A stretch of 64,000 nt of DNA from Chiridota heheva (taxonomy: Eukaryota > Echinodermata > Holothuroidea > Apodida > Chiridotidae): positions 1-64,000 of the forward strand of contig JAIGNY010004098.1 of the NCBI GenBank assembly GCA_020152595.1. The letters run 5' to 3'. Position 1 is the stretch's first letter. Each line of letters starts with the position of its first letter. The position numbers and the translations under genes were made by a program. The notes under the pieces are model-generated. The model was not told where the DNA came from. It saw nothing but the letters and a program-made list of their open reading frames with translations, and did no database searches. Below are positions 37,276-47,530 of this stretch, piece after piece.

Positions 37276-37516
37276 ATGAGATGCCAACAACCAGTGCTGC
37301 ATCAAAAAAAATGACAAGCCAGGTGGAGATGAAGTATCCAGTAAAAAAGTGAAAACTTCATGTTCAGCATCTGGACCTATAAACCTATCAGTTCGAGGAC
37401 CTAATTTGCTACCCGTGCATTGTATTATACACAAAAAAGAAAAGTATATTGCAGATAAAGTTTCTAGAAATAGGAAACCTTGCACTTGTTGGGAACATAA
37501 AAAAAATTCCAGTTGA
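37276..37516 (+). pseudogene. Probable terminal exon with one-base frame lesion
   Basis: Immediately after the acceptor the plus strand reads DEMPTTSAASKK. One base later in register it reads DKPGGDEVSSKKVKTS, then SGPINLSVRGPNLLPVHC and so on for 67 codons to TGA at 37514-37516. The two frames join at a run of eight A (37304-37311): one extra A would make them continuous, so this is either a real 1-bp deletion or a homopolymer sequencing error. Composition is Lys/Ser-rich, followed by a Cys/His-containing end (HCIIH, CTCWEH). I do not recognise the family. It is followed by a UTR-like stretch and AATAAA at 38767. It could be the last exon of a gene whose upstream exons lie left of the 6.5-kb array. 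Confidence 0.4.
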
Positions 37517-38700
37517 TAACTAATTATTGAATGTTGAACATTATTTGAAAATATTTTTTCAGTTATTTAAACTGTAGCAACCATGCACTTTTTGGAACAA
37601 GAACATTCTGTTTTGATTATGATGGACAGAGAAATCTTACAGTTCGCTGGAAGGAGTGCATTCAGCCTGCCAGCTGATGACCTGATTACTGGATGTTGAA
37701 CATTATTATGATTATTTGAAAACATTTGTTGTTGTTTTTTAAACGGCAACAACCTTGCACTTGTTTAGAACAAGGGCATTCAATTTTCTTGCAGTTTGCT
37801 GGAATGAGTGCATGTTAGCCTTCCAGTTGATATATTGAGAACTGAATATGGTGAACATTATTTGAAAATGTAATTTTTTGTTATTTTAAACTGCAACAAT
37901 CTGACACTTGTTTGGAATTTCATACTTATTTTTAATATATTATGAACAGACACATTCTGCCTGTCAATTTAGTGCTGTATGTTTATTGACAATATCTTAT
38001 TTCTTGAGATTTTTCATTTGTATTATGATGAGCAGAGAAATCTTGCAGTTTGCTGACATGACTGCAACGGCCTTCCATTTAATCAAATCATTTTACATGT
38101 ATAATAAATATGTTAGTTCTTGGAATTGAACTTTTTTATTTTGATGAGCTGAGAAACCTTGCAGTTTTTTGGAATGAGTCATTTGGCCTTCCAGTAGTGG
38201 GTACATGTATAAAGAAAACATGATTATTATTTTGAAAAGTGCATTCCACTGGTCAATTGATAACTGATATTTCTGTTTGTATATTGTATATTATTCCATG
38301 AAAATCGTATTTTTTAATTCATGTATAACTGAAAGCAAGTAATTCCGCCTGCCAAACAATAACTTGAAGCAAAGTTATCTTGGTCATTATTTTGAAATCT
38401 TTGTTTTCTATTATGAAAGCTGAAAATCTTGCAATTTGTTGGTACAAGCACAATTAGGTGATAACTTGATCATTTGATGTATATTGAACATAATTTATTT
38501 TTGGAAATTTGAAATTTCTGTTATGATTAACTGAAAAACCTCAGTTTCTTGGAAAGAGTAAATTCTTTTATTCAGTTGGCAGTTTATCTTCTGGAAATAG
38601 GGAACACTGCTTTTGTGAATTGCAATTTTAGTTTTATGTTTTAGTCCGCCATGATTGACCATAAACATGTTTTGTTTGTAAAGAATCTTGTTCAACCTTG
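37440..38700. repeat. Very degenerate tandem repeat, roughly 110-190 bp
   Basis: The theme AACCTTGCACTTGTTTGGAAC, GAGAAATCTTGCAGTTTGCT, GGCCTTCCAGTTGAT and GAACATTATTTGAAAA recurs in order at least six times (about 37470, 37580, 37740, 37890, 38030, 38140, with weaker echoes near 38400 and 38520). The first copy overlaps the end of the candidate coding exon. It looks like an old array decaying in a 3' UTR or spacer. Confidence 0.6.
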
Positions 38701-38766
38701 CATATATTGTAAATCCATCTCACTCATACGGTGTATGTTTCAGTCTTGTCATCTGCAAGAACATTA

Positions 38767-38772
38767 AATAAA
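38767..38772 (+). promoter_or_regulatory. Candidate polyadenylation signal AATAAA
   Basis: The canonical hexamer is followed by a T-rich GTCTTCTCTCGTT downstream element. It lies about 1.25 kb past the stop codon of the candidate terminal exon. AATAAA is common in AT-rich DNA, so support is contextual only. Confidence 0.3.
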
Positions 38773-39608
38773 GTCTTCTCTCGTTAAGAATTCAACAGAC
38801 TTTTGCTATATTTTCTTGTTTGTGTTTATTGAGTCAAAATGGTTTTGCAATGTATTTTTCTTAGAGTGTAAGTCTATAGGACTACTTGCACCTTATATAT
38901 ACACTGCAGTGATATTGGCCCAGAGTCGATGGTATGTGAGGCCCTACTATGGAAATTTAGTATCTAAGTGCATTGTTGATTCTAAAGTGCAAACCCTTTC
39001 CACTTGATATTCAAATTGGAGATAGCCAAATTTAAAGATTAGATTAATCTTCTTGTTTTAGGGGTCTTCTACAGGATAAGGGCTGGTTTGGGCGCTCTAT
39101 GAGGCAAGGACCAGGCCCTTTCAAATGAAGGAACCCTTTTTCTGGTTCCCAAATGGAAGCAAGATCATACTAGGGTTACTTGGGGAATGTTCAGAAAGGT
39201 TTTCCACCAAAAGCATTAATGTAAACAAATTTAGGAGAACCGTTGCTAAGTGGTATAATACCTTAGCAACGTAATCACAATTTCCCAAGATTTAACATAT
39301 ATTTTGAATATTTGCAAAATTTTGCTCTTGAATGTAGTTGTAGGGTTCAATAAACCACTATGCAATATATTTCTTGCCCTTTATTGCACCAAGCTGCCTC
39401 TTAAAATGCTTTAAATGCTGGTTGCTAGGGGGAAATTAGCAACCAAAATTGCATTTTGAAATCTTTCCCTCCAATTTCTCATAAGTGTGCAACTTTCAGA
39501 CTTTGGAACATGTCAATATTGTTTTATAATGATATTCACTAAATGTTTACAAAGGTTGTAAGTACTTCTCTGGCAGGGACTATGGAACTCAAAAACTAAA
39601 GCACTTGT
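38773..39608. other. Unique spacer with two GTTGCTA hairpins
   Basis: No gene. Two perfect inverted repeats share the same arm core. 39241-39250 CGTTGCTAAG pairs with 39262-39271 CTTAGCAACG, and 39420-39427 GGTTGCTA pairs with 39437-39444 TAGCAACC. Confidence 0.6.
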
Positions 39609-39828
39609 GAGCCTATGGCCCATGAGCCTATGGCCCATGAGCCTATGGCCCATGAGCCTATGGCCCATGAGCCTATGGCCCATGAGCCTATGGCCCATGA
39701 GCCTATGGCCCATGAGCCTATGGCCCATGAGCCTATGGCCCATGAGCCTATGCTCCATGAGCCTATGGCCCATGAGCCTATGGCCCATGGGCCTATGGGC
39801 CTACGGCCCATGAGCCTATGGCCCATGA
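39609..39828. repeat. 15-bp minisatellite array
   Basis: About 15 copies of GAGCCTATGGCCCAT. Almost perfectly uniform, with one CTCCAT variant and a rearranged stretch near 39785-39810. Each unit contains two short palindromes (GGCC and CATG). Confidence 0.96.
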
Positions 39829-40578
39829 ACAATGATTTGCTGCCTCTTGCCTGAGACAATAGCTCTTTATATAATTGGTTCTGCTGATGTTTTCATAAGC
39901 TTTGTTTAAAGCTTTACAAGTTGGTCATTAGTGTGATTTTCTTTCAATTCCTCTGTTGTCAAGTGCCAACACAAGCATACTCAATCAATCAAAGCCTATA
40001 GTACTTTGATGGTCTCCATTGATGCAGTCCAACAAACTAGCAATTGAAACCTGTATGATATCAGTATAGTTTATGATAGGAGTCTTTTTGCTCACAAATG
40101 AGAACTGGACTTGTCTGCTCACCTTACTTTGATGATTCATAAGATTCACATTTACCATCTTTGGGGATATTTGTACAACTGTAGACTGTAGACTAGAATT
40201 AAAAGATACAAATGGAACCTTACTGCCTGAAAGTGTGGAATGAAATTTGGTATATTTGTGATTGTATCAATGTAAGATGCACTTTCTGCAGTTCCATAAT
40301 TCATATATCAATATACAGTATGCGTCAAGACGTTTGTAGGGATTTGTTTTGTAATCATGACAAAGGAAATATTTTATCTTTATCTTTATTACCTTGTGAT
40401 TAATTTTCAATTATTTACCTTGTGATTGATTTTCAAAAATAAAAATACTGTAGCTTAAATTTTTTGAAATAGATGCACTGGAAAAACATTAGGAATGACA
40501 CAAACAGTTAAAACAAACACCTAATTTATCCTGATTCTTGATCATGTGCTTTAGGAAAAGCTTAATTACTCATCTTAC
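39829..40578. other. Unique spacer
   Basis: AT-rich unique sequence. A 63-codon plus frame (40212-40403) is unrecognised. Confidence 0.5.
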
Positions 40579-41430
40579 CATGCATTCATACCACATGCAT
40601 TCATGCCACGTGCATTCATGCCACGTGCATTCATGCCACGTGCATTCATGCCACGTGCATTCATGCCACGTGCATTCATGCCACGTGCATTCATGCCACG
40701 CGTGCATTCATGCCACGCATTCATGCCATGCCGCGTGCATTCATGCCACGCATTCACGCGTGCATTCATGCCACGTGCATTCATGCCACGTGCATTCATG
40801 CCACGATGCATTCATGCCACGATGCATTCATGCCACGCGTGCATTCATGCCACGCATTCATGCCACGCGCATTCATGCCACGCATTCATGCCACGCGTGC
40901 ATTCATGCCACGATGCATTCATGCCACGCATTCATGCCACGCATGCATTCATGCCACGCATCCGCATTCATGCCACGCCCGCATTCATGCCATGCATTCA
41001 TGCCACGATGCATTCATGCCGCGATGCATTCATGCCACGTGCATTCATGCCACGCGTGCATTCATGCCACGATGCATTCATGCCACGCATTCATGCCACG
41101 CCATGCATTCATGCCACGCGCATTCATGCCACGCGCATTCCTGCCACGCGCATTCCTGCCACGCGCATTCCTGCCACGCCGCATTCCACCACGCCACGCC
41201 GCATTCCATCCGCACGCACGCGCATCCGTGCACGCGCATCCGTGCCGCGCATCCGCCGCGCATCCGTGCCACGCCGCATCCGCGCATCCGCATCCGCAGC
41301 GCACGCGATCCGTGCCACGCCGCATCCGCCACGCATCCGTGCCACGCGCATCCGTGCCACGCGCATCCGTGCCACGCGCATCCGTGCCACGCGCATCCGT
41401 GCCACGCGCATCCGTGCCACGCGCATTCGT
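40579..41430. repeat. 15-bp minisatellite grading into a CpG-rich block
   Basis: The unit at the left is CATTCATGCCACGTG and at the right is CATCCGTGCCACGCG, both 15 bp, with irregular short units between. T-to-C changes accumulate left to right, so CpG density climbs sharply from about 41130 to 41430 against an AT-rich background. Long frames on both strands (His/Ala/Arg-rich) are repeat by-products. Confidence 0.93.
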
Positions 41431-41957
41431 GCTTTTAAAAGTTCTTGTTGCAACATTCTGAAACAATTTCTTTGTAGAAAATTATAAAGAAATACATTCC
41501 ATTGCAGTGTTGGTTGGGTAAATAAAGTCATCTTTGAAAAGATTTTTAAATTAAATTGAGCAAAATAGCAGCTTCCATGTGTCAACTTTAAACATGTGAA
41601 TATCTTGAGATTGGAATGTGGTTTTCAGCAGTTTATTTTTCAATTCTCTATGAAATAAAATAAGGAGTTTGTTAGACTTTATATCTCCTTTAATGATTAA
41701 GAGACATGTTTCTGTATTCTTTTCACATATCCAATGGTTGTATATCATATCTCAGAATGAAGAAGAATGTGATGATGTTATGCCACATCTAGTCTGATTC
41801 TTACACAAATCTAACGGATGTAAAAACTTGAATACCTCTCCTTAACAGGAAGAGTGTTAAACACTTTATCGTTATCCCCCCCTCCCCTCCCTCTCTCTAT
41901 CATCCTCTTTCACAAAAGATGAACAAGTTTGAACTCTGAACTTATAAGACATCAGCC
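41431..41957. other. Unique spacer
   Basis: No gene or repeat recognised. A pyrimidine-rich run (CCCCCCCTCCCCTCCCTCTC) lies near 41876-41896. Confidence 0.45.
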
Positions 41958-42195
41958 AGCTTGTTGCAGGTCAGATCATTAAAGATGTCTTAAACAGACA
42001 GTTTTGATGGGATTGATTGTGGTTGGCATTGCCATGGGGTGGAGGCCTACCCTCCAAACACATCAAACCAAGCTTGTTGCAGGTCAGATCATTAGGTGGT
42101 GGAGAGAAGTGTCTTAAACAGGCAGTTTTGATGGGATTGATTGTGGTTGGCATTGCCTTGGGGTGGAGGCCTACCCTCCAAACACATTAAACCAC
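41958..42195. repeat. 113-bp direct duplication (2 copies)
   Basis: Two adjacent copies starting at 41958 and 42071 (AGCTTGTTGCAGGTCAGATC ... GGGGTGGAGGCCTACCCTCC). They differ by a GGTGGTGGAGAGAAG segment and a few substitutions. Each contains the palindrome-like GGAGGCCTACCCTCC. Confidence 0.9.
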
Positions 42196-42293
42196 AGTGC
42201 ACTTTGCTTTCAAATTAACAACATTATGAGTGTTACGATTTGTCTTATTACTCAGAAATTGGAAGTGGTTTCTGTTCCATGAAATCATATACA

Positions 42294-42388
42294 AACTAGA
42301 ATATTAGCACTCTCCGCCCTGTTGCAATTCCAACATAACTAGAATATTAGCGCTTTCCGCCCGTTGCTATTCCAACATGCCTAGAATA
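42294..42388. repeat. About 48-bp direct duplication
   Basis: AACTAGAATATTAGCACTCT and CCGCCCTGTTGCAATTCC recur as AACTAGAATATTAGCGCTTT and CCGCCCGTTGCTATTCC. Confidence 0.85.
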
Positions 42389-42769
42389 ATTTTAGAGTTG
42401 ATTTGATCCCCATACCTAATATAATGTACCTCAAAAATCCTTGGCCCACCAAGATTCATCCCAAGTTTTGATCTGTAATGAACATTTGCAATCGGAACAC
42501 TTGAAGGTTATCTTCTGATTTCTTCCAAGGTCATACCATTGTTTCAGTTTTATTCAAGTAAAACCTCATTGTTTGAGCTCTATTCAGCCAGGATTCACAT
42601 TCCATCATTTTCTATTCATGGCAGAAACCAATTTTCCATTCATGGCAGAAACCAATTGTTTCATTTTCATTGATTCCAGAGAACACCTGATGTAAGTCTC
42701 TTTGTGTCCAGAAAATTGATTGTTTGGATCTTCATTCAGAGCGTAAAATCATTGTTTAGTACATTCCAT

Positions 42770-43250
42770 TGGAAAGTTTCAACTTAGTCTTGTCTTTACA
42801 GATCTCATCTTAAAATATCGCCATCTCTCAATTTCTGCCTTTCCCCTGTTTCAATTAGTCCCAAAATTTAATCACTTATTCATGAAACAGTACCAAAACC
42901 ACATACCAAATTTAATCAAAATCCAATCAGTTCTGGAGGTATCTTGATGACAAACTCACCTTAAAAAGTCCCCACCCCTTCGTTTGCACCCTTCCCCTGT
43001 TCCAACGTCTCAAAGTTTAATCACTTCTTTCGTAAGCAGTAACAAAACTACACACCAAATTTAATCCAAATCCAATCATCAGTTTAGAAGATATTTTGAT
43101 GACAGACAAACAAACAGAGGCAAAAACATGTTCCCATCCCCCTCTTGCACTTTTCCCTTGTTTCAATATGTCTCAAATTTTAATCACTTCTTCTGTAAGC
43201 AGTAACAAAACCACACACCAAATGTAATCCTAATCCAATCATCAATTTTG
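42770..43250. repeat. Diverged ~150-170-bp repeat, three monomers
   Basis: Three tandem, diverged monomers share CCCCTGTTTCAA, TTTAATCACTTCTT, GTAAGCAGTAACAAAACCAC, ACCAAATTTAATC and AATCCAATCATCAGTTT, with GATGACAGACAAACAAACAG after the second. No coding capacity seen. Probably a piece of an interspersed repeat family. Confidence 0.75.
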
Positions 43251-43668
43251 AATGGGGACAATTTTATTGGTTAGAGTCAATTACTGCACTAAGCAAAACA
43301 TGCAAGCTATGTAGTAGTACATATGCTTTAGTCACATTGTGATCCCTGCATGAATCGGGCAGCTTGCTGGGATGATACATAATGGTGCTATATGTTGAAG
43401 GTCTAATGAAACGAACGTTTTATGTGAATGGATGAAACAGCACTGCGTGGAGATTGTTTCATCTCGCACGTACAACCTCAGAGAATTGATGTGTAATGTG
43501 TTAAGACCCGTCTCGTAAAAGCTCCACTGTGTGATCCAGCATGACATTTTGTGGGGTGTTGGGATACAGTCAGTCAACTTTTAATGGGAGAATGGCTGGA
43601 GAATGCTTACATGTTCACGTAATAGTTAGGGAACTTTTTCCAAGGTCAAAACAGCATGTCTTTCTTTT
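43251..43668. other. Unique spacer
   Basis: Short frames on both strands without recognisable domains. Confidence 0.45.
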
Positions 43669-45181
43669 CATTTTATTATTTGATGGTTATAGAGGTGAGG
43701 TTTTATTTTATCATTTGATGGTTATAGAAGTGAGGTTTTATTTCATCTTTTGATGGTTATAGAGGTAGAATTTTATTTTATCATTTGATAATTATAGAGG
43801 TGATGTTTTATTTTATCATTTGATGGTTATAAAGGTGAGGTTTTATTTTATCATTTGATGGTTATAGAGGTGAGGGTTATTTTATCATTTGATGGTTATA
43901 GAGGTGAGGGTTATTTTATCATTTGATGGTTATAGAGGTTAGAGTTATTTTATCATTTGATGGTTATAGAGGTGAGAGTTATTTTATCATTTGATGGTTA
44001 TAGAGGTGAGGGTTATTTTATCATTTGATGGTTATAGAGGTTAGAGTTATTTTATCATTTGATGGTTATAGAGGTGAGAGTTATTTTATCATTTGATGGT
44101 TATAGAGGTGAGAGTTATTTTATCATTTGATGGTTATAAAGGTGAGAGTTATTTTATCATTTGATGGTTATAGAGGTGAGAGTTATTTTATCATTTGATG
44201 GTTATAGAGGTGAGAGTTATTTTATCATTTGATGGTTATAGAGGTGAGGGTTATTTTATCATTTGATGGTTATAGAGGTGAGGGTTATTTTATCATTTGA
44301 TGGTTATAGAGGTTAGAGTTATTTTATCATTTGATGGTTATAGAGGTGAGAGTTATTTTATCATTTGATGGTTATAGAGGTGAGGGTTATTTTATCATTT
44401 GATGGTTATAGAGGTGAGGGTTATTTTATCATTTGATGGTTATAGAGGTGAGGTTTTATCTTAAAATTTGATGGTTATAGAGGTGAGGTTTTATTTTATC
44501 ATTTGATGGTTATAGAGGTGAGGGTTATTTTATCATTTGATGGTAGTAGAGGTGAGAGTTATTTTATCATTTGATGGTTATAGAGGTGAGGGTTATTTTA
44601 TCATTTGATGGTTATAGAGGTGAGGTTTTATTTTATCATTTGATGGTTATAGAGGTGAGGGTTATTTTATCATTTGATGGTTATAAAGGTGAGAGTTATT
44701 TTATCATTTGATGGTTATAGAGGTGAGAGTTATTTTATCATTTGATGGTTATAGAGGTGAGAGTTATTTTATCATTTGATGGTTATAGAGGTTAGAGTTA
44801 TTTTATCATTTGATGGTTATAGAGGTGAGGTTTTATTTTATCATTTGATGGTTATAGAGGTGAGGGTTATTTTATCATTTGATGGTTATAGAGGTGAGGT
44901 TTTATTTTATCATTTGATGGTTATAGAGGTGAGGGTTATTTTATCATTTGATGGTTATAGAGGTTAGAGTTATTTTATCATTTGATGGTTATAGAGGTGA
45001 GGTTTTATTTTATCATTTGATGGTTATAGAGGTGAGGGTTATTTTATCATTTGATGGTTATAGAGGTGAGAGTTATTTTATCATTTGATGGTTATAGAGG
45101 TGAGGGTTATTTTATCATTTGATGGTTATAGAGGTGAGAGTTATTTTATCATTTGATGGTTATAGAGGTGAGGGTTATTTT
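43669..45181. repeat. 34/35-bp minisatellite array
   Basis: About 44 copies of ATTTGATGGTTATAGAGGTG plus AGGGTTATTTTATC (34 bp) or AGGTTTTATTTTATC (35 bp). Variants GAGAG, GAGGG and TTAGAG form blocks; a GGGTT, GGGTT, TTAGAG, GAGAG run recurs (for example 43875-43980, 43995-44080 and 44240-44350), implying higher-order duplication. Confidence 0.96.
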
Positions 45182-45499
45182 TCATTTCAGTGAATGATAT
45201 TTGTGGCTTTCGTTTCATCTGTTTATTTCCAAGTTCAAAAGTAGGTTTGAAACCCTCAGCTTTGAAAATATTGCCTTAAGTTTAGAACAGGTTCCTGTGA
45301 GCAGAGGAGGAATGCTCGCACTTAGTAAACTTCTTATTAATTAAATACAACCATAAGAACCCTATTCATACCAAGACCTGAAGTGAAAGTTTTACATTGA
45401 AGAATTTGAAATAATCAAAGAAGATGAGAACACCATTGTCAGTATATTTAAACATAAATAATTGAACAATTAGTGTCTCTTGATTTTTTAAAGATTTTT
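45182..45499. other. Unique spacer
   Basis: No gene or repeat recognised. Confidence 0.45.
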
Positions 45500-45651
45500 C
45501 TATATATTTTTCTTTTTTCTATCCTTACCTATCCTTCTTTCAAAATTCTTAACATATTCTTCTTCTCTTTACTCTACCACAAATTTTTAATACACTCCTG
45601 GCATATTTGACTCTTGCAGTGCTGTTATACCTCAACAAACAAACAAACTTG
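45500..45651 (+). mobile_element. 5'-truncated LINE 3' end (copy 4)
   Basis: TCCTTACCTATCCTTCTTTC, TTTTTAATACACTCCTGGCA, TATTTGACTCTTGCAGTGCT and GTTATACCTCAACAAACAAA correspond in order to the LINE 3' ends at 6.9, 22.5 and 25.5 kb. A 30-bp tandem array starts directly at the end of the tail. Confidence 0.7.
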
Positions 45652-46037
45652 AATGATAGTGATCTATTACCACCATTTTGTAATGATGGTGAATTACCAC
45701 CATTTTGTAATGATGGTGAATTACCACCATTTTGTAATGATAGTGATCTGTTACCACCATTTTGTAATAATAGTGATCTATTACCACCATTTTGTAATGA
45801 TAGTCATCTATTACCACCATTTTATAATGAAGGTGATCTATTACCACCATTTTGTAATGATAGTCATCTATTACCACCATTTTGTAATGAAGGTGATCTA
45901 TTACCACCATTTTGTAATGATAGTCATCTATTACCACCATTCTGTAATGATGGTGATCTATTACCGCCATTTTGTCATGATAGTCATCTATTACCACCAT
46001 TTTGTAATGATGGTGATCTATTACCACCATTTTGTAA
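45652..46037. repeat. 30-bp minisatellite array
   Basis: About 13 copies of GATCTATTACCACCATTTTG plus TAATGATAGT. TGATAGT, TGATGGT and TGAAGGT subtypes alternate, giving a partial 60-bp dimer pattern (about 45780-45990). Confidence 0.95.
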
Positions 46038-46104
46038 AATCAGTTTTTCTTTCATGAAACTTGCTTGATCTTCACCAATAAATCTGATTATACTAGTTAG
46101 TATT

Positions 46105-46800
46105 CTGTAAATAAGGATCAAGTGGAGTACCAGTCATTTGTTGATGAAACTGTCAAAATGCGATGAAAAGAACTTGTTGCTGAATCCAAAGAAACTAAAG
46201 GAAATGTGCCCTGTAAACAAAAACCTCAAACATACAGGGCTTTTGAAATCAAAATTAGACAACATATTTATTCAAGGTTCAGAGGTTGCAAAATGTGTAA
46301 AAACTGATTATCTTGTTGTAGGTATTGATGATAAACTGACTTTTTCCGATCATGTGTCTAAAATTTAATGTAAAGTTTTAAGTTTATCATACATTTGATC
46401 TTTTTGTAATCTTAATGCTAGAGTTTATCTTTTTAAATCAGTTATTTTATGGCATGTTCTTTATGCTGTACCCGTTTGGTATCATTTAATCTTACAGAAA
46501 GACAAAAACAGGATCAGAAAATATTTAAAGTATACTTCAAAGATTCTTAACCTACATTATCCCATACTTATTGATATTTTAAATGACAGGGCGAAATCGG
46601 AATTCATTGCAATGGCGACAAAAATCAACAAAGAACGAAACCATTTTTTACACAATACATTACAAAGTCATCTAGCATGTTCAAACAGAAACCTTCGAAA
46701 CCCTAACATATTGCCAAAATACAGAATACACATCTACTGAAATTCATTCATTTACCCGTGCAGCAATTTACTTACAGACAGAAGAATTATAATTATTGTT
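46105..46800 (+). pseudogene. Degenerate LINE reverse transcriptase C-terminal region
   Basis: From about 46116 the plus strand reads DQVEYQSFVDETVK. After a frame change near 46160 it reads CDEKNLLLNPKKLKEM, then YLVVGIDDKLTFSDHVSKI. These are typical thumb-region blocks of non-LTR RTs (NxLxLNxxKTKEM and LGVxIDxxLxFxxHV), here with the usual KYLG replaced by DYLVVG. The same frame then runs to about 46800 with only three in-frame stops. It passes HVLYAVPVWYHL and HFLHNTLQSHL, ending in NSFIYPCSNLLTDR, matching the NSFIPxAIxLLN-type C-terminus. It is therefore an old, dead LINE, from a family different from the RNase H-bearing one at 25 kb. The 5' part (finger/palm with catalytic Asp pair) is missing. 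Confidence 0.8.
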
Positions 46801-47319
46801 TTGAACCTTTTATCTTTAATTTTTCCTTATTTATTTTATTTTTTATTTTTTTATTCATTTACATCCTTTTAATTTTTGCTACATGTTTTATTATGTATAT
46901 GTATGTACTTTTTCCTTTTTACAAATGTTTTAAATTTATACTGGAATATCTAATAATAGCATTAATAATAATAAGTAACTTCTTCTGCAGAGGTAATCAA
47001 TTGGCTTGTCCATGCATGAGCAGTGATTGTGTAAGCATTTTTATCCATCAAAAAACGTATTGTATGATATTAATGATGTACGGTAGGGTGCACCGGAACC
47101 AGCATTCCAACTTCCGGCGGGAACTGGAAATTGCCGGAACTCACAGCAAAGTTCCAGTTGGATGTTCTGGCCAGTACCGGAACTTTCTGCCATGCATTTT
47201 CATTCATTAAAACAATATGCACATTTGGAAACAAATAATTCCAGCTTCACAGATTCACTGACCTGCACAGTAGATGGAACATGAGCTAAACTGAGTAAAA
47301 TCTATTAAAGAGCATTACT
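46801..47319. other. LINE 3' flank and TTCCGG-rich block
   Basis: T-rich sequence (46815-46870) is plausibly the LINE 3' UTR. Then 47085-47190 carries several CCGGAA/TTCCGG/GTTCCAG motifs. A similar block lies at 47835-47925. Confidence 0.5.
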
Positions 47320-47530
47320 AGTAGCAAAACATTATTTGAAATCAGTTAAACATTGACCATTTTACAGCAGTTTTAAATCTCAATTTGCATATTTTATGCA
47401 AATTTTGTGATGTATTACAGAGCAAGCTTGGAATTTTCGTTTGTAATTCCTTTGATTTCTGAATGTCTATTCATCTTTCTACATGTATGAAGTGGGTCAG
47501 CAAATTCTGACCCTTAGGTTTTTGAGCCTT
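47320..47530 (+). repeat. Dispersed repeat B, copy 1
   Basis: TCAGTTAAACATTGACCATT, TTACAGCAGTTTTAAAT, CATATTTTATGCAAATTTTG and TGATGTATTACAG also occur in this order at 52890-53110 and, more diverged, at 61230-61385. No coding capacity. Confidence 0.75.

Noticed and set aside
40538..41487. His/Ala/Arg-rich frames of about 300 codons
   Set aside because: Repeat-encoded by the 15-bp CpG array in several frames on both strands at once.
46758..47210. 150-codon plus frame after the RT remnant
   Set aside because: The beginning is T-rich LINE 3' UTR translated as Phe/Leu/Ile; no domain.
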